From positions 1-64,000 of the forward strand of contig QKWP01000078.1 of NCBI GenBank assembly GCA_003550325.1: a DNA stretch of 64,000 bases. Direction: 5' to 3'. Positions 35,272 to 47,262 of the stretch are shown one piece after another. The DNA comes from Gigaspora rosea (Eukaryota; Glomeromycota; Glomeromycetes; Diversisporales; Gigasporaceae). Position 1 is the stretch's first letter, and each line of letters begins with the position of its first letter. The position numbers and the translations under genes were made by a program. The notes beneath the pieces were generated by a model. The model was not told the origin of the DNA. It made no database searches and saw only the letters and a list, made by a program, of their open reading frames with translations.

Positions 35272-36481
35272 TTTTTTTTTTTTTTTTAACCTTAAGCAGC
35301 CACGCTAATACTTTATTAAGATACTTGTATTTACTATTGTACCCACAATTGTACCTACATAGCACTACCTAATAACTAAGTTTAGCATCATCCGGCCATC
35401 CAGTTGGTACCTAAGTACCCGGATACCTAAATGCAACCTACCACACTGTTCTGATACTATATGGCATTAGAACAGATAGCTTATCTAGATACTTAAAGCC
35501 AAAATAAAAAGGTCAAAGGTCTTTCCCTTTTTACGACAAGCTAGAAATTACCTTCCTATCTTCTCTTTTCCTTTAACATTTCAAGAAGGCTTGTCAACAT
35601 TACTAACTTCCTTTAATCTTCCTTACCTAGCCTCTAGGACAAGGAATATTTCCTCCTAATCTATACGAACAATAGTTTTTTAAGAAAACAAAAGGAGATA
35701 TAAAAGGGGTATTACTACAAAACCTACACGACATCCAAAATGAACAAAGTAAACAAAACAAAAAGAAACATAGACAAAAAAGACAAAGAAAAGAAAATAA
35801 AATTGACATCGTTCATAAGAACTAATTTTAAAAATTATATAGACTGTATAAAGCATATAGCTTTACCAAGTACTATATTTACAAAAGTAAAGAAAACGAT
35901 AGAAAGATAACTGAAATACGCCGTTTTGAAGGGATGCATCAGAAAAAATTTCTTTTCGGTTTGGCTCCTATATGTCCAGTGTCCTTATCATTCATTGTTT
36001 GTTTCAGCCAATCTGAATGCGCTCCTGACTTAACCCAATTTGGTAGGCGTCGTCCCAATCTGGGCAGAGTAAACATTGCCGATCTTTTAGAGGGGGTAAG
36101 CTAGATTTCCCACTTTTAGTCAAAATTTCGAAAAGTTCCAAGAAGTGATAAAAAGAAGCCCAAAAGGTACCAAATATTAGGGAGTTGGTAAGAGTTACGC
36201 TTAGCATAATAACGCATCTCAAAACTAGACTCTAGGTCGTTGCCCACTACTTCTTTGTTTGGTAGTGTCAGACAGAGGCCCACTAACGGTGAGTGATAAA
36301 CTCTAAGCTTGTCAGCAGGTAGTCTATGAACTTTACCTCTAAACAACAAGTGCCGCTCACTGCAGGCTTTGTTTGATAGAGCCAATTTATGATTTTTTGT
36401 GTTAAATGAGAAGTTTTCGTAGGTTGATGTTCTTGAAATTTTTGGTACGAGGGATCTTTGGAAAGAGTTGCGAATTAGCCC
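35272..36481 (-). mobile_element. 1.2-kb poly(A)-tailed retroposon with 16-bp target duplication
   Basis: CTGCCAATGTTGTTTT occurs at 35256-35271 and 36482-36497, flanking the insert exactly. On the minus strand the element starts GGGGCTAATTCGCAACTCTT and ends in a poly(A) of about 16 (T-run at the left edge), preceded by AATAAA. This is the signature of target-primed reverse transcription. The 5' third is open for about 120 codons (36484-36116), but I recognise no protein, and the rest is closed. It could be a processed pseudogene of an unknown transcript or a SINE-like family. Confidence 0.75.
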
Positions 36482-36497
36482 CTGCCAATGTTGTTTT

Positions 36498-37427
36498 ATT
36501 ACTGCCGTTATTATATAAAGATCATATAACCATAAGTTATTGTGAAAAATTAATATTGAATATGGATGTTCAATTATGTCAAAATTGCTTGTAGAAGTTA
36601 AATTAAATATGCATACGTAGAAGTTAAATTTTAATATATCATTATACATCACATAAAAAATAATAATGATTTTGACCCATTGACTTATAAAATCTGTACA
36701 CACTTGTGACCGATGTTGGAACCCAAAATTTCTTACCTATTGACTGTACTTAAGATCCTCTGCTCTGCTCCAGAAATTACGAATATGCTATAATAATAAA
36801 TGATATAAAATTTAAAACATATTACCAAAATCATATTACAATAGTTTGGATTCTTGCCATTTCATGGACAAGTAATTTACTAACAAGATTAATTTACTGG
36901 TGATTTCTGTTCTCATGAATTCTGGGACAGACTTGTTTACTAAAATCTGATTGGTTCGTCTTATAAATCATCTAGTTTTTAGAGATTACATTACTATTTT
37001 CTAGAATAAATTTCTAAAGGAAACGAATCAGTGGCTTTTAGAATAAAATCGAAAGAACTTCAGGAAACAGCCCTATTAAAATTGGTATATGGAAATGCAT
37101 GCATAAATAGGAGTTTTGTATGGGAAGTATGAGTTTTATTATCACTGCACGGAAACTTCATAGAAACTGTTCATTCAAAAAATTTAATATAAGTTATCAT
37201 ACAAAAAATTTGAAATCCGTGCATTGTCACACACAATATTACTAGCAAGAACCTGTGCTGAAAAGCATGGGTAAGGGCTGTTAAAAGTCAAATATTTTTG
37301 GTCCAGACTCTGTAAATAAGAAGTTGATTCTTAGCCACATTATAACTGCCATAGTAATATCTATGAACTTAAATACTTAGATTAATACTAAATTAATGTG
37401 AATAAAATGAATTTAAGTTGTATATAT
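36498..37427. other. intergenic, no gene seen
   Basis: No recognisable coding sequence or structured repeat. Confidence 0.4.
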
Positions 37428-37846
37428 TGTCGCTATTGTATCCACTACCCAGGATTTCGTGGTGCCAATCAGGATTTGGAAATGGCATGATGGGTGAAGT
37501 TGGAACTTGCATGAATTTAATTAAAATCTAAAACAATAATTGCATGATCAATGTATAAATAATTATATAATAATCAGTGACTCCAATGTAAATTAGTAAT
37601 TAATATATAAGGTATTGATTCTAAGTGGAAGTGTCTAGTAATAGTTGGCGAAATTATTAGCTTTCGATCTTATTAGTTTTAATGATCTGTAATATCTTTG
37701 CATTTTCTAAGTAAAAAACTGTTATCTCATGAACAATTAGGTGGAGTACCTATATGATACATCAGTTATTGTTATATTGCCAAGTGAGTGAAGTCTACAA
37801 GTAAAGACCTACTAATAAACAGCATACTGGAAATAGCTGTACTACA
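37428..37846 (+). mobile_element. solo LTR-like repeat, family 1
   Basis: About 419 bp aligning with 46795-47208. Shared words include TTTCGATCTTATTAGTTTTA, GCATTTTCTAAGTAAAAAAC-like text, AGGTGGAGTACC and CAGGAAATAGCTGT-like text near the end. It begins TGTCGC and ends near ..ACTACA. No internal coding region follows, so it looks like a solo repeat; clearly diverged, hence old. Confidence 0.6.
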
Positions 37847-38030
37847 AGATTCTGAGCAAAAGACAGTCTTACTCATTGAAATAGAAGTTAGCATGATCAA
37901 GTGTTTTTAAAGTGAATGTATAGTTCAAATATTATGAAAAAGAAAAGGATATTGTGAGTAAAAATTTAATGTGCAAGCAATGTTATTGAACAAAAATAGT
38001 AAAAGAACATTATCAGGAAAATAAATATAA

Positions 38031-38665
38031 TTTTAATAAATTCTGCAATAACTTGTGATCTAGTGGTCAAATTAATAATTTTGATACTATTAGATTTATC
38101 CCATCAAGACAGACCAAATGATACCAAAGTTGTTTAGTTTTCTTTACTGGATTACAAAAAAATTGCATTAAATAAATTTTATAAACTTCAAACTATCTTG
38201 TCAACCAATAGACCAAAATTGATAATTAAGTACCATTCAATTCCTCTCAATAAGACAGTTCAAACTATACCAAAAATATTAAAATTGGATAACTGATTAA
38301 CAAAATATTTATAAAAAACATTTTGCGATGCAGTTCTTTAAAAATAAATTTAAATTTCTGTACAGAACTGCAGACTAAAATGTTTTTTGTGAATATCTAT
38401 CTCATTAACCAGCAATCCAAATTTAATGTTTTTGGTACTGTTTAAACTATCTTATCGAGAGGAATCAAATGGTTCTAAAATTATTAAATTTGGTCTACTG
38501 GTTAGCAATATAGTTTGATATTTATAAAATTCATTAAATGTGATTTTCTTGTGATCTAGTAATTATAATTCAATGTTTTGGTATCATTTAATCCATCTTG
38601 TCAAGATAAATCTATTGATATCAAAATTGTTGAGTTTCAACTACTAGATCAAAAGTTATTGCAGA
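38031..38665. mobile_element. foldback element made of palindromic modules
   Basis: AAATTCTGCAATAACTTGTG at the left mirrors AAAGTTATTGCAGAATTTG at the right; the centre is near 38345 (TGCAGTTCT..AGAACTGCA). Each arm holds two copies of the recurring module (GATCTAGTGGTCAAATT..CATCAAGACAGACC). Confidence 0.75.
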
Positions 38666-39310
38666 ATTTGTTAAAATTTTTTGGGGGTTGCAGAGCTTTA
38701 CAGATTTGCACTATATTTATTTTCTCAATAATACCTGAGTAGTAAATAAAGAAAAATGGATAACAATGATCTTTTGGTATCATAAATTGAAAATATAGTA
38801 AAAATAATTGTTAAAGTTATAAAAAATTTGAAATAAAGTATGTGAAATAATATCGTTATAAAGCTTAACAATGTTATATCAAGAATATTTGGCCTGTTCT
38901 TGCTCAGATTAAGTGAAGTATACTTTAAAAGAAAGTTATAACTATACATTTTATAAAGATTATTGATCTTAAAGTTGGTAATTATAAAAATAAACATCAA
39001 ATTAGAAAGAATAAAAGGAAAATTAACAGTAATAGGACAGTTAAAAATAAAGTAATACAAATAAAAACAGAATTATATCTGTGAAGTCCATTGTTAAAGA
39101 AGTTGAATTGAATAAGCTAAAAGAAAATAGAGTCTATATTAAAAGTAATAAGCATGAAATGTTTATTCATTATTAACTCAAAAGTTTATCTATGAAACCT
39201 TCTTTTTTTTAAAAAAAAAATTTTTTTGCAAAATTTTACTATATACTATACCTACTCTAACTTCTAACTATTAACTCTAACTTAATAGTTATTAAATTTA
39301 ATTTTGGTTA

Positions 39311-39465
39311 GGGCACTAACATTTATTAGTTAATATTTTAGGGAATAGGGGGTCAAGAAAAATCCTACTTTAGTTAAATTTGATTGGTCAAAATTCATCT
39401 TTACCTGGGGGTGTTGGAGTAAGACCCTATAGTAAATGGATATTAGGTAATAAATGTCAGTGCCC
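39311..39465. mobile_element. MITE, second copy of the 23917 family
   Basis: Ends GGGCACTAACATTTATTAG and, at the right, GGTAATAAATGTCAGTGCCC. The core has ACCTGGGGGTG and CCTATAGTAAATGGATATTA as in the 23917 copy. Confidence 0.75.
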
Positions 39466-39718
39466 TTATTTATTTTGATTTTTATATTGTACTATATACT
39501 GTTGTTGAATACTAGTGGTATAATTTAGTAAAACTAAAAATAAATATACAAATTATTAAGAAAAAAAGCTAATTTAAGGAAGCTTCCAAAAATCAGCTGA
39601 TTTCTGGGTAGATGGGTGGGTTAGCTAAAGTATCAGATGATGTAATTTCAGCCAAAATTTCATAATTTTGGCCAAATTGCAAAATTATTTTTAACCAAAA
39701 TTATAGATTTATTAATAA

Positions 39719-39858
39719 TTACTGTAAACTGCCATATAAACAGCCCCCATATATCAGACACCCCTCTCATTTTTACTAATAATTTTCTTTTTTTTACTAA
39801 TTAATTTTTTTGGTGGAATGTACCAGACCCGGGCTGTTTATATGGCAGTTTATGGTAA
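39719..39858. mobile_element. 140-bp MITE with 28-bp inverted ends
   Basis: TTACTGTAAACTGCCATATA continuing AACAGCCC at the left is mirrored by GGGCTGTTTATATGGCAGTT continuing TATGGTAA at the right, with a single mismatch. Likely a Tc1/mariner-type miniature element; the duplication is not resolvable in the AT-rich flanks. Confidence 0.8.
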
Positions 39859-39978
39859 TAACTTTTGATCTACTAGCTAAATTTGATAATTCAACTACCA
39901 AAATGATTCTCTTAACAAGAGGATTCTAGTGAGCCCAAAATTATTAAAATCCAATTACAGGATCCTGTGATCATAATA

Positions 39979-40100
39979 GTGGGTGCAAGTCCTGTTGTCC
40001 ATGCCATGATTTTTTCGGTTTATTTTTCTTATTAAGCAAATACTACGAAGTTATTTGATGAAGGAGGTGTAGTTTAACTGGTAGAATTTCGGCCTCCAGA
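39979..40100 (+). other. tRNA-like fragment inserted in a foldback arm
   Basis: The sister arms of the foldback read ..GATC(A/G)TAATAAATTTGTGTTAC; in this arm about 120 bp intervene. The insert contains GGAGGTG (40063) and a near-perfect A box, TAGTTTAACTGG (40070-40081). It continues GTAGAATTTCGGCCTCCAGA, like the 5' half of a tRNA to its anticodon loop (Trp CCA or Gly UCC cannot be decided). Its left part, GGGTGCAAGTCC, resembles the T arm of another tRNA. No target duplication is visible. Two tRNA pieces close together suggest a captured organellar DNA fragment. Confidence 0.4.
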
Positions 40101-40844
40101 TTTGTGTTACTATAAAAGTTCTATAATTTATTAAATAATTATAACCTATTTATAGTAACACAAATTTATTTTGATCTTAGGATCCTGTGATTGGAATTTA
40201 ATAGTTTTGGGCTTGCTAGAATTCTCTTATTGAGAGGATCACTTTGGTAATAAAATTACAAAAATTGGCCTAGTAAATCAAAAGTTATTAACAATTAAAA
40301 ATTAATTTTTAATTGTTAATAACTTCTGATCTACTGTACCAATTTCAGTAATTTTACTACCATAATGATCTTCTCAATAAGAGGATTCTAGCAAGCTCAA
40401 AATTGTTAAAATCCAATTACAGAATTCTAAGATCGTAATAAATTTGTGTTACTATAAATGGGTTATAATTATTTAATAAATTATAGAACTTTTTATAGCA
40501 ATACAAATCTATTCCAATTACAGGGTCCTGTGATTGGATTTTAACAATTTTGGGCTTACTAGGATTCTCTTATTTAAAGGATCATTTTATAGTTAAATCA
40601 TCAAATTTGGTCCAGTAGATCAAAAGTTATTTGCTATTAAATATTATATTTAACTTTTTAATAATTGTAAAATCTGATTGGCTAATTGGGGTATCAGGTG
40701 TAGGTAGGTAGGGGTAGGCTCATAGTAAACAAAATCAGCTGATTTCTGGAAGCTTTCTTAATAAACTAAATAAACCTTTATAAAATTAGAATAAATAGAC
40801 CAATAAATTATATTATTCAAATTTTTCTATTTAATTTGAAAATA

Positions 40845-41910
40845 CAGTCATCCCTCTCTATAATCACCAAGTTTGTCACACTCTATTTTGGTGATTGTAA
40901 AGAGGTGTGACTATAAATAAAATATCTCATTATGGTCATGTGATCAAAGGCCAATAAGTAATATATTTGTACATTTTTAAAATACTATTAAAAAATTTAA
41001 TCCAGTGGCCCAATTTGGATAAAACAACTACCAGAGTGTTTGACTCATTGAGACAATTTTAAAGAGTCCAAAATTATTCAAATTTAATTACAAATGCTAA
41101 GATTATTAAGGATTTTTCACTCAAATATTTAAATTTAATTAATTCTTAAACATGTAAAGTAATACAAATTCTTAATGATCTCAGGAGCATGTAATTCAAT
41201 TTTAACTATTTTGGGCTTATTAGAATTTGTCTTATTAAGATGAATATTTTGGTAGTTGTTTTATCTAAATTAGATCATTGAATCAAAAGTTATTTGCTTT
41301 CAAACCTTTAAAAAGCTTTAATAAATAATTTTGAATATACGTGAATATGAAAATTGGCCAATCAGATTTTATAATCCATATTTAGTTAAAAAATTGGTAA
41401 CTATAATAAGGGTTTTTTATTAATAAAATTGTTAAAAAATCAAATTTTCATGGTGATAGTAATTATAAGCGATTTGTGACTATAATGAGGTTTTTTTACT
41501 ATATTAGAATCTGTCACACAAAATCAGGTACTTGTGACTATATTGGGTGTGAACAATAGAAACAGACCTTTTTTACATATATCTTATTTTGAGATAATTG
41601 AGTTTAATCATTTGGTTTGATTTTCGGACTGATCTAGGATTAATCAAATTACACGATTTTGATTGGTTAAAGGTAGCAGGTGACTATCGGATAATCTCGT
41701 GACGTGTTGGCTCTACGAAGCCTCGTGTAATTTTCTTTTATATTATCTTGATTTTTTATTATGCAAACCGACTTTCATTTATAATTGAAAAATGTTAATC
41801 ATGTTAAAATTTATATGAATCTAATAAAAACTCATTTTTCAAAAAAATGTAAAAAGGGCTGTTTCTATTGTCTGCACCCATATGGGTATAACTATAGGGA
41901 GGTCTGCCTG
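40845..41910. mobile_element. pogo/Tigger-like non-autonomous transposon
   Basis: CAGTCATCCCTCTCTATAAT at the left and, inverted, CAGGCAGACCTCCCTATAG at the right, each next to a TA dinucleotide (40843-40844 and 41911-41912). CAG..ACCTC..TATA ends with TA duplication are typical of the pogo branch of Tc1/mariner. Repeats of GTGACTATAATGAGG lie inside. It carries two modules (40985-41290) and a nested MITE (41544-41880). No transposase; the decayed pogo-type gene at 43582-44894 is a conceivable relative. Confidence 0.7.
41544..41880. mobile_element. nested MITE with ~36-bp inverted ends and TA flanks
   Basis: TGGGTGTGAACAATAGAAAC continuing AGACCTTTTTTACAT at the left; inverted at the right TGGGTGCAGACAATAGAAAC continuing AGCCCTTTTTACAT. 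TA flanks both ends, indicating a second Tc1/mariner-type insertion within the pogo-like element. Confidence 0.75.
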
Positions 41911-41912
41911 TA

Positions 41913-43581
41913 ATTAATTTAATTTCAACTAACAATTATATATTTATGAACTAGATTATTTTAAACCTCTATATCTGATAATAATAAAATAATTTTTTAT
42001 TACTTCATATAGTTATATAGAGAACATATTTTTCAAACTCAATATTCTCTAAAAAAATTTAATAGAGAACATCTTAAATTTTGTAAATGTTCTCAAATTA
42101 AATAATGCTCTCATGAGAATATGAGACATAAGATTTCTAATACTAGTCAAGAATTATAAAGTTATATAATTAAGATAGATGAAATGTTTATTGATAACGA
42201 TAGAATTAATAGAAGTAATAAAATAAATATAAGAAATAGTTCAGCAAGTTGTAAGAAAATGCTTCAAAAAAGTAACAAGAAAATTGGAAATCTATCTAAA
42301 CTTAATAATAATATAAACATGAAGATTCAATCTAATCATAAAGTATACTATAATAAAAGCAATATAATAGAACTGTAAAGAAAAAAAATAAGAAATAAAA
42401 TGCCATAAAAAATCAACTACAGTATGAACTAATTGCAAAATCAAGATATGAAACCTGGAGGTTTGAAAACTGATATAATTCAAAAGTCGATTCAATCATA
42501 TTAAGTAATATCAGTTAGAGAATATGTTTATATCATGTGATAAATTATAATAAAACTTATAATAAAAACTATAAATTTACTATAAACTCAATTTTGCTAG
42601 TAAAATTTCATGAAAAAAAAAGATTTACAATTTTTAAAAATACTATTAAGGTGATCATATCTAATTCTGTAAATTTTTTTGGCGCATATAAAAGTTCGTG
42701 CAACAATTGTATTTATTTATAAAATTTAATATATAAAATATACAATCAATTTATTATTTAATTGTAAAATTTTTTTATATATTATATACTAAAAATTTTT
42801 TTTAATAATAAAAGTTACAACCTGCATAATTTATGAGAATTTTAAAGCCATGGGTCTAATTCCATGGATACATAATGAACTTGATTTTTTATTCGATAAA
42901 TAGATTAAAGTTCATTAGTAAAACAGGTTTATGGTATTATGTTATACATATTTTAAAATTTTTATAAAATTTGGCCAATATTTTAAATAGATCTAATCAT
43001 TTGAATATCAGTCAAAAATTTTATAAAAAAAAATTTTTTTATTAGAATTAAATAGATAATTTGACTAAAAAAGGTTTATTTACATTTCACAAAAATTTTT
43101 AATTACAAAAAATTCTTTATGATAAACAAATATTTAAATATATAATAGTCATTTTACTTTAAAAATAATCTGGTTTATTATATAGAGTTTAATCATATTT
43201 AATAATGCAAATTTTTAATTTTATAAAAAAAAATCGATTTTTGTTTATTTACTTTCACGGTTTGTAGGGCTATTTAACAATGGTATTAAAAGGTAATTAA
43301 AATATATTGTCCTTCAACAATATATTTTTTACTTTTGCTATTATTTTTTACTCTGTTTCTTCACCTTATTAAGAATCTGCTATTCTTTTCTTACTTTTGC
43401 ATCTTCAATCTTTTTTTGTTTCAAGTTTTTTTTTCCAGTTCTTTCATAACGATTCTGCAGTTACAAGAGTTCCAAATTTGAATGTCTTGGATTGGGCTTG
43501 GGGTTTTTTCTCAAAAGACTATTGTTGTGGTTGTGAATACTTTATAATCAAAGCCAAAAAAGTCGTCCTGGGATGCTCTAA
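41913..43581. other. AT-rich intergenic, no gene seen
   Basis: Only low-complexity AT-rich ORFs; nothing recognisable. Confidence 0.4.
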
Positions 43582-44894
43582 TCATTGAATATATTCGTGC
43601 AATTCTTCATTTTCATTTTCAAGCTGAGTAAGTTTATTAATTCTTGTATTGTGTTCATGAGTTGGTTTTGGAGTAGAAATAACTGGCTGAAACATTGCTA
43701 ATGAAGGCGTTAAACGTTCAGGGTTAATTATACTAGGATTCAGGGGCCAAATGCCAGTTGTAGTGAATGCATGTTTAATTGCGTTTGGTGTATACATTTT
43801 ATAAAATGCTTCACCAAAAATTTGGGCAAATAAATATTTTGTAACTACTCCAAGATTATTATTAATGCGATAATGATCTGACGCTTTATCGTATTCGGAT
43901 TTAAGTTTTTTAAAAAGAATCTCAGACAATTGAAGTATATGGATAGTATTTGATGGCAATACATAAAGAAGAATATTGTTTTCTTGACAATATTTAATAC
44001 TAGTTAGATCTATATGACTAGTAGCTCCAACGAATATAAGCAAAGCAGGGCAAGTAGAGAGAATCGAATTACTAAAGTGCTCTATATATATTCTAAAAAT
44101 ATCTTTGTGCATATATCTGGTATCAGTAAATGTGGTGACAGTGCCTGGTAGAACTGATATGCCCGTTAATAAACCTTCAATTACTCTAACTCCTTTATAA
44201 ATAAGTAATGAGGGATATATGTTCCAGCTGCCGAATTAGTAGAGCAAACGGATATATGCTCTTTTGAGCTTCCAGCTGCAGTTTTGTGAACTTGACAAAT
44301 GCCTTTTTGAGATATTACTTTTGCTAACCGTATAGAGATATTAAACCCGCTTTCATTTATGTTCCAAATTCTGTCAGGTGTAAGACAGTTTTCACAAATA
44401 AGTTTTTCAAGTATTGCAAAATGATTTTTAATAACAATCAGATTTGCTTTAGTGGCTCATGCTTGAGTAAGCTCTTGAGGTATACGAAAAAAAATTTGTG
44501 GATGATCGCGCATAATACGTTTCTACCATTTGTTACTAGGGCCATTTTTTTAGTTAAATTTTTTTTATTTTTTGTAGCAAGCATTTGTACAACCATCGTA
44601 TTAATGGCCTTTTTAGTCAGTCCAAACCCTAGACTTTGCATATTTAAGTAATTCGTTTTCTTCTTCAGGCATAAATAACATAGGAGAACCTGGACATTTT
44701 GGTGCACATTTAGCTATAGCATCACATAGTGTTTGTTTAGCAACTCTATAATTCAAAGCAACTTGACAAATACTTAAGTGTGGAGCTAAACTAGTTTTTT
44801 GTGTTTCAAGAAAATTTAAGCCTGCTTGGATAGAAGTTTGATGGGAGTTTGTATCCTTTTTTGATAATTTTTTTGCCGATATTACTCGATTCAT
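43582..44894 (-). pseudogene. Tigger/pogo-type DDE transposase pseudogene
   Basis: The N-terminus (from Met 44894) has a pipsqueak-type helix-turn-helix: ICQVALNYRVAKQTLCDAIA. A stop follows at about 44613; then, in other frames, GFGLTKKAINTMVVQMLA, RDHPQIFFRIPQELTQA (after a stop) and WNINESGFNISIRLAKV (about 44365). The last 176 codons (44112-43582) are open and include LIFVGATSHIDLTSIKYCQE, YVLPSNTIHILQ and NAIKHAFTTTGIWPLNPSII. This order is that of pogo/Tigger/jerky transposases. In active members the catalytic triad sits in WNxDExGF, xxDGHxSH and LQPLD; here these read WNINESGF, FVGATSH and LQLSE, so all three acidic residues are altered. With at least two frame changes and two stops it cannot be active. 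Terminal repeats were not found. Confidence 0.85.
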
Positions 44895-45536
44895 ATTATG
44901 TTCGTACAGGTACAAGCAAAATAAAATGTTTGTTGTAAACACAACAAAAAACACGAAAAACAACAAAAACAAGAAAAAATTTTTTAAGAGATTTAAATTT
45001 GTACACAATTGTGTTGACTGGCTGATTCAGGTATATTTTAATTTAATATAAATTTGTATAGTAAATTGAAAAAAATTTTTAATAAAGGTTTAATAAAGTA
45101 TCTCAAATAAAAAACACATGTTTTTTAGGCTTAATATCTTTGTTAAATTCCCTTACTATTTAGAATTTTATAATTTTTTATTTTTTTTTATTTTATTTTA
45201 TTTTTTTATCGGGGTTGTCAAAATTTTAATTAATAAAAGTTTAGTTTTTAAATATTGTGCGACAGTAATTTTGAAAATAAAGGTAAAGTTGAGTTGTAAG
45301 AAAAAAAATTTGTTCGCTAATAGTCTTATAAACATATATATATGCCATGTAACAAACTTTAATATGTATGTTACAAATGTTTAGCTAACAATAAGGCTAT
45401 AAAAGATTAGAATATGTTATCCATGGAATTAGAGATGATCCACGGAATTAGGTATGATCACCTTATATACAAATTTTATACTGAACAAGTTTACTTAGTC
45501 ACAAAATTTAGGTTATCTTAACAAAAAAGCAAGTTA
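44895..45536. other. intergenic, no gene seen
   Basis: Flank of the transposase pseudogene; terminal inverted repeat not identified. Confidence 0.4.
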
Positions 45537-45904
45537 GCTATGTGCTAAAGTTAAAAATTTTTGGTTTGTAATATAAAGCCCTTTTTTTGTTAAGATAACT
45601 TGCATTTGGGCCTTTAATTAAACTTGTTTAGCATGTAATTCTACTTGTAACAAGATTGTAATATAATTTCTTAGACCTTTTACTAAATGAAAAATAGTAT
45701 TAAAGTTAAAAATTTTTTTTTAAAAAATTTTTTATCTAATTTTAACTCTATTATTCACTTAGTAAAATGTCCAAGAAACTATATTACAATTTTGTTACAA
45801 GTAGAATTACATGCAGAACAATTACTTAGAGGCGCAAAGCTAGCAATATTGACAAAAAAAGGGTTTTATATTACAAACTAAAATTTTTAACTTTAGCCTA
45901 TAGC
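45537..45904. mobile_element. foldback element, arms ~180 bp
   Basis: GCTAAAGTTAAAAATTTTTG at the left is mirrored by ACTAAAATTTTTAACTTTAG at the right. The inner words GCATGTAATTCTACTTGTAA and TTACAAGTAGAATTACATGC are exact complements. Centre near 45720. Confidence 0.8.
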
Positions 45905-45911
45905 TAAGGGC

Positions 45912-46066
45912 CATTTTATTAATTATCTGATTATTTTTTATAAAAGTTATATTTTTTTCTTTCTTTCTTAATATATATATAGTTAGGTTCTTATATATAA
46001 TTTTAACTATTTTTACCTCTTTTCTTTTCTAAAAAATCACCTGATTTTTGTTACTTCTCTAACTTG
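45912..46066. repeat. ~150-bp interspersed repeat, copy 1
   Basis: Shares CTGATTATTTTTTAT, CTTAATATATA, GGTTCTTATATATAATTT and AAAAAATCACCTGATTTTTG in the same order with 51271-51418. Confidence 0.75.
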
Positions 46067-46794
46067 TTTTTTTGTCAAAATAACTTAAATTATGCACTAA
46101 GTAAAATTGTTTAGTATAAAATTTTGCATATAATAGTATTTTCAAAATTAGCAAATCTTTTTTCATAAAATTTTACTAGCAAAATTGTTAACTTTTGCAA
46201 AATTTTAAAAGGTTGTCTTTTATGTTTTTAATATAATATTTTTGATATATTTAATAGTTAAAATCTACTTCATTAAGTAATTATATCTAAACTATATAAT
46301 TAGTTGTGATAAATTGGAACATGACATGTATAAATTCAGACAAATGGATATGAAAATAATAAAGATAGCTTAAAAAAGATAATATTTGTAGGGTGTGGGG
46401 ATATAGAGAAGCTGTCTAGTTGTCACCCTCCAAGCAATAAGTCTAGAGTTCAAATCCTACTGAAGACGAATTGGAAAATAGGCCTGTGTTATGGTAACAT
46501 TTGTTTATTGATTGGTCAGGTATATTACCTGTAACCTTGGTACCACTATTTTGAATAGAGCATTGGTGCAATTGTATAGTTATACAAACAAATCCAAGGA
46601 ACCAGAACAATTAAAACCCACTCGGCAAGTTCTGAACAAGAAGGTAAGGAAGATCTTCTAACGGTACTACCGAAGACTGGAATTTCAACTGAAAACTGAA
46701 GAACCAGACAGAAAAAGCCCTATTACAATAGGGACACCAATCTGTCACCAGAGTCGTACTAGATAAAAAGGATCTATGTTTCAGAATTAGGTAC

Positions 46795-47208
46795 TATCGT
46801 GATCGAATTTGTGATCCAGAATTTTGTAGTGCCGATCGGGATCTATAAGATAGCGTGATTGTGATTTGCATGATACAGGAATTTAATCAAAAGTCTAATT
46901 GTTAGAAAGTCTAATGTATATAACCCGGATAATTAAATATCCGGCTGATTATCTTGTATTTAATGAAAAAGCAATTGATTAATAAAAAGATAGCTTTTAG
47001 CTCTAGCGATAGTTAGCAATATTAAGAGCTTTCGATCTTATTAGTTTTAAATACCTTTGAATTTTCTAAGTGAAAAATTGTCATTATCTACGTGAACGTA
47101 CTAGGTGGAAGGACCTGTACGATACAACAGTAGTCATATAGCCATGCAAGTAGATTATAATAGGAAACCCCACAAGTACAGCAAACAGGAAATAGCTGTA
47201 AAACAACA
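46795..47208 (+). mobile_element. LTR-like repeat, family 1
   Basis: About 414 bp, homologous to the solo repeat at 37428-37846 and to a scrap at 56634-56712. Followed by ACCTGGATAAA, which also follows the family-2 repeat at 49726 and may be a primer-binding region. Confidence 0.6.
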
Positions 47209-47262
47209 ACCTGGATAAATTACTGGCCTATCTCGCAACAGATATATATCAGGGTCCACGAG

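Larger units (their letters stand above)
39574..40761. mobile_element. TTAA-bounded foldback element
   Basis: Left TTAAGGAAGCTTCCAAAAAT continuing CAGCTGATTTCTGG; right, inverted, TTAAGAAAGCTTCCAGAAAT continuing CAGCTGATTTTG. TTAA at both ends suits a piggyBac-type duplication. Inside are several module copies (ACCAAAATGATC..ACAAGAGGATTCTAG), palindromes joined by TTTGTGTTACTATAAA, a nested MITE (39719-39858) and a tRNA-like fragment (39979-40100). No transposase. Confidence 0.6.

Noticed and set aside
36116-36484. protein gene at the 5' part of the 35272-36481 retroposon
   Set aside because: Open for about 120 codons but no recognisable domain, and the remainder of the element is closed; insufficient to call a gene.
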